Assembly: GCF_002257645.1 (NCBI RefSeq)
Contig: NZ_NQMO01000001.1
Coordinates: 1,598,065-1,662,064 of the forward strand
DNA length: 64,000 nt
Direction of reading: 5' to 3'
From: Paenibacillus sp. XY044
GTDB lineage: Bacteria; Bacillota; Bacilli; Paenibacillales; Paenibacillaceae
Every line of letters begins with the position of its first letter. Positions within the stretch are counted from its first letter, which is position 1. The notes below the pieces were generated by a model that did no database searches, had not been told where the DNA came from, and saw nothing but the letters and a program-made list of their open reading frames with translations. Below are positions 61,013 to 64,000 of the stretch, in pieces. The position numbers and the translations under genes were made by a program.

Positions 61013-64000
61013 GTGATACACGAACACTTTAATCTGTCTGCCCGCAACCCAATCATCGCGGGCCATCAAGCATTCGGGCAGCCTTTACTGCCGGGTTTGG
61101 CATATATTGACCTGATTTATCAGGCGTTTAACAAGCACGGCTTCTCCTTTCGGCAGCTGGAGCTGCGCAACCTGGCCATCCACAGGCCGCTGCTGATCAG
61201 CGGTTCAAAAGGCGTGAGGCTGGAATTGATTGCCGATCGCCAGATGGCCGGCATATGGGGGATTCGGCTCCAAGGGTACCAAGGGCATTCTTCCGGAGAC
61301 CATTGGTCGCCCGGTGAAAGCCAATTATATGCCGAAGCTGAAATGCACCTGACGGAGGCGGCCGCTTTTATCAATGATCATTTGGATTTTAAACCGGATC
61401 GACACGCCGCACCTGCTGTAGTGCCGCTGGAGCGATTATACGGCGAGTACCGCGAGCAGCAGTTGGTCCACACCGGATGGATCAAAGCGGAGGGGATGCT
61501 TTACGAGCGGCCGGAATCCATGATCTTGGACGTTCGCGTCGCACCCGATGCCGAGCCGAGCGCGCGGCAGTTTTTGTTTCATCCTGCGCTTATCGACGGC
61601 AGCGGGGTGGGGGCAGCGAGATTCCTGGCACCTCCGGTATCCGATGAGCCGCGTTTGTATCTGCCCTTGTATTATGAATCATTTCGCGCCGTGGAGCCTC
61701 TGCAGCTGCAATGTCACACCCTTGTCCGGAAAGACTCGGTCGTCCGGCGGAACGAGCTGATCTCCTGGACGATGGAATTTTTCAATTCCCAAGGAAGCAA
61801 GGTGGCCGAGCTGCGAAATTTTACGGTCAAGCGGGTTCGCGAAGCCGGCCTGATCAGCGTTGATTCAAGACCGGAGTGGAACGGAAACGAGACTATCGAA
61901 GAAGCCGTATCCGGAACGGGTTACCCCTTAGCTTCGCGGGAGAGCGGCGGAACGCTTGGATCGATCGAACAGTTTCTGGTCGATATTCTGGCGGACAGGC
62001 TCGGTTTGGCTGGAGATCAGATCGATCGGCGTGCCGGGTACTACGAGCTTGGTCTGGACTCTTCGGGATTACTGGGGATGGTGAAGGCCATGGAGTCCAG
62101 GATTGGTACGCCTTTGTCGCCGACGTTGTTATTCGAACATACAACGATCCAGGAACTTGCCTCCTATTTGGAAGAACATTACCATGACATATTCATGCCG
62201 CCGGTACCGCCTGACGAGCAGGAACGGCAACATGATAGGAAGCCATCTGGCAAGAGAAGGATACAGCTGCCTATATCTGGTGCATCGAAGGGCTCGGGAT
62301 CGGAGGGGGACATTGCCATCATCGGCATGGCCGGCCGGTATCCAATGGCAGAGAATATGCATGAATTCTGGTTGAACCTGCTGGACGGAAAAAACTGCGT
62401 GACGGAAATCCCCTCCTCGCGATGGGACCGAGAGAGCATGGGGCATATCAAATCCCCATCGGGAAAAGACATTTCCACATGGGGAGGGTTCATCGACGAC
62501 CCGGATGCGTTTGATCCGAAGTTTTTTCGGATTTCCCCAAGGGAAGCGGAAACGATGGATCCCCAGGAACGCTTGTTTCTCGAGGTCTGCTGGGAGACGA
62601 TGGAGGATGCGGGCTATACGCCCGACACGATCGTACCGCCGCACGGCATTAATGCCCGGCGCAGAGTCGGCGTATTTGCCGGTGTCATGCATAAGGATTA
62701 TTCGCTCATCGGGGCGGATGCGATGTCACGTGGGGAGACTTTCCCGCTGTCGCTGCAGACCGGTCCGATTGCAAACCGGGTTTCGTTCTATTGCGATTTT
62801 CATGGACCGAGCATGACGGTCGATACGCTGTGCTCATCTTCATTGACCGCCGTCCATTTGGCCGTGGAAAGCCTGCGGCGGGGGGAAAGCGAGGTCGCGC
62901 TGGCCGGAGGGATCAATTTGTCGCTCCATCCGGCCAAGTACGTGACGTACGGACTGTGGGGGATGCATTCCAGCGACGGCCGGTGCAGGACGTTCGGCAA
63001 GGACGGGGACGGTTACGTCTCATCCGAAGGGGCAGGCGCAGTGCTGCTGAAGCCGCTGGGTAAAGCCATTGAAGACCGGGACCGCATTTATGCCGTTATC
63101 AAAGCCAGTTCGGTGAATCATGTCGGATCGGTAAGCGGGTTCACGGTTCCCGGGCCGGTCGCACAGGCGGAAGTTATTGCCGACTGCTTGTCGCAGGCCG
63201 GAATCGATCCGCGGACGATCGGATACATAGAAGCCCATGGCACAGGAACGTCGCTTGGGGATCCGATTGAGATGGAAGGCTTGATCCGCGCTTTCGGCGG
63301 CGATTCTCAGGATCGCCAATACTGCGCGATCGGGTCGGTCAAGTCCAACATCGGGCATGCGGAATCCGCGGCAGGTGTCATCGGCTTGCAGAAAGCCGCC
63401 CTGCAAATCTACCACAAAACGCTCGTTCCCTCCCTTCATGCGGAGGAGCTGAATCCTTATATTGATTTCGACCGATCTCCGTTTTATGTCCAGAACAAGA
63501 CGGAGGCGTGGATGCAGCCTGTGGTGGAGCAAGACGGGCTACAAGTAACTTTGCCTAGACGCGCCGGCCTGAGCTCCTTTGGGGCAACAGGCTCCAACGC
63601 CCACCTTTTGCTGGAGGAATATGTGGGACCGTCCAGAAGCACTGCGCAGCAGGACAGAAATGAAAACCAGCGGGTAACGAGGGCGGCCGTACCATTATCA
63701 GCCAAAAATTCTGAACGGCTCAGGGCATATGCCGAGCGTATTCTGGATTACCTGCTGCAGGGCAAGAAAATCGGAAAGATTGAAGAACGAATTTCCGCTC
63801 AGCAACCGCTTGAAAATCGTGTTAAGGAACGGCTAGAAGCGGCATTGCGCGGATACCTGGCCCGCATCCTGTTTGTTCGTGATGATTTAATCGAAACCGG
63901 CATTCCGTGGGGAGACTACGGCATTGAGCCGGTTCACTTCGGGCTGCTGAAGGAAACGCTCCGCAATGAGCTTCATATCGAAATGGACGAATCCGAGTGG
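61013..64000 (+). CDS. Trans-AT polyketide synthase 2 (partial, runs off the window): DH-ACP-KS-carrier-like
   Basis: The frame is open for 996 residues from GTG 61013, behind GGGGGGAG, to the window end. The DH has H18 in HQAFG and D195 in HPALIDGS. ACP has Ser350 in GLDS. The KS has C607, H742 and H782 (active). After it comes a linker and a helical carrier-like segment (about 940-996) with YGIEP at 970-973, where Pro973 stands in place of the phosphopantetheine Ser. The N-terminal DH-ACP completes a dehydrating bimodule with KS2-KR2-ACP2-KS0 of the previous protein, so the module is split between polypeptides. The gap to the previous gene is 11 nt. The missing 3' part should hold more modules. 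Confidence 0.93.
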   Translation, partial: MIHEHFNLSARNPIIAGHQAFGQPLLPGLAYIDLIYQAFNKHGFSFRQLELRNLAIHRPLLISGSKGVRLELIADRQMAGIWGIRLQGYQGHSSGDHWSPGESQLYAEAEMHLTEAAAFINDHLDFKPDRHAAPAVVPLERLYGEYREQQLVHTGWIKAEGMLYERPESMILDVRVAPDAEPSARQFLFHPALIDGSGVGAARFLAPPVSDEPRLYLPLYYESFRAVEPLQLQCHTLVRKDSVVRRNELISWTMEFFNSQGSKVAELRNFTVKRVREAGLISVDSRPEWNGNETIEEAVSGTGYPLASRESGGTLGSIEQFLVDILADRLGLAGDQIDRRAGYYELGLDSSGLLGMVKAMESRIGTPLSPTLLFEHTTIQELASYLEEHYHDIFMPPVPPDEQERQHDRKPSGKRRIQLPISGASKGSGSEGDIAIIGMAGRYPMAENMHEFWLNLLDGKNCVTEIPSSRWDRESMGHIKSPSGKDISTWGGFIDDPDAFDPKFFRISPREAETMDPQERLFLEVCWETMEDAGYTPDTIVPPHGINARRRVGVFAGVMHKDYSLIGADAMSRGETFPLSLQTGPIANRVSFYCDFHGPSMTVDTLCSSSLTAVHLAVESLRRGESEVALAGGINLSLHPAKYVTYGLWGMHSSDGRCRTFGKDGDGYVSSEGAGAVLLKPLGKAIEDRDRIYAVIKASSVNHVGSVSGFTVPGPVAQAEVIADCLSQAGIDPRTIGYIEAHGTGTSLGDPIEMEGLIRAFGGDSQDRQYCAIGSVKSNIGHAESAAGVIGLQKAALQIYHKTLVPSLHAEELNPYIDFDRSPFYVQNKTEAWMQPVVEQDGLQVTLPRRAGLSSFGATGSNAHLLLEEYVGPSRSTAQQDRNENQRVTRAAVPLSAKNSERLRAYAERILDYLLQGKKIGKIEERISAQQPLENRVKERLEAALRGYLARILFVRDDLIETGIPWGDYGIEPVHFGLLKETLRNELHIEMDESEW

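Overview
The window looks like a chromosomal segment of a Paenibacillus-type Bacillota. The support is strong AGGAGG-type ribosome binding sites, frequent TTG and GTG starts, YesM/YesN-type regulator pairs next to sugar ABC importers, a membrane-bound AraC regulator next to an Lpl-type importer, and a NusG-paralogue (LoaP) beside a trans-AT polyketide synthase (PKS). The genus is inferred; no rRNA, tRNA or CRISPR array was seen.

Layout. 0-5 kb: small regulators and accessory genes (MerR, SDR, TPR protein, a frameshifted SRPBCC gene, and a MarR regulator with a DHA2 drug-efflux pump). 5.2-20.8 kb: one co-directional catabolic locus made of a YesM/YesN two-component system, a lipoprotein-dependent sugar ABC importer without its own ATPase, two Gfo/Idh/MocA dehydrogenases, a TIM-barrel isomerase, three cytoplasmic sulfatase-superfamily enzymes, an adenylylsulfate kinase and a cupin-AraC regulator. 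It ends at a strong terminator. The first two sulfatase-like proteins carry Thr where the formylglycine Cys should be; the third is canonical. I infer uptake and intracellular processing of a sulfated or phosphorylated sugar or cyclitol.

20.9-31 kb: an orphan tyrosine recombinase beside a perfect 14-bp inverted repeat, an F5/8-like protein, HxlR and MarR regulators, a quinone-reductase-like protein, two nitroreductases, a Nudix hydrolase, and a DNA-alkylation repair cluster (Ada-N::AlkA divergent from adaA-ogt-2OG oxygenase). 31.5-43.2 kb: an MFS transporter, a kduI-deoR-kduD operon whose promoter holds five GTTC-type elements at exactly 10-bp spacing, a GNAT-esterase fusion, and a membrane AraC regulator with a second sugar ABC importer. 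43.4-46.8 kb: catalase, HxlR and a third Gfo/Idh/MocA protein.

46.9-64.0 kb: the start of a trans-AT PKS cluster that continues past the window. It contains a divergent loaP gene, a long untranslated leader with a structured hairpin and an intrinsic terminator (the layout expected for LoaP antitermination), a phosphopantetheinyl transferase, an AT-ER didomain protein, a 3276-residue PKS (KS-DH-KR-ACP-KS-KR-ACP-KS0) and a second PKS (DH-ACP-KS-carrier-like) cut by the window edge. The third KS has lost its HGTGT histidine (Asn instead) and forms a dehydrating bimodule split between two proteins. The carrier-like domain at the edge has Pro where the phosphopantetheine Ser should be.
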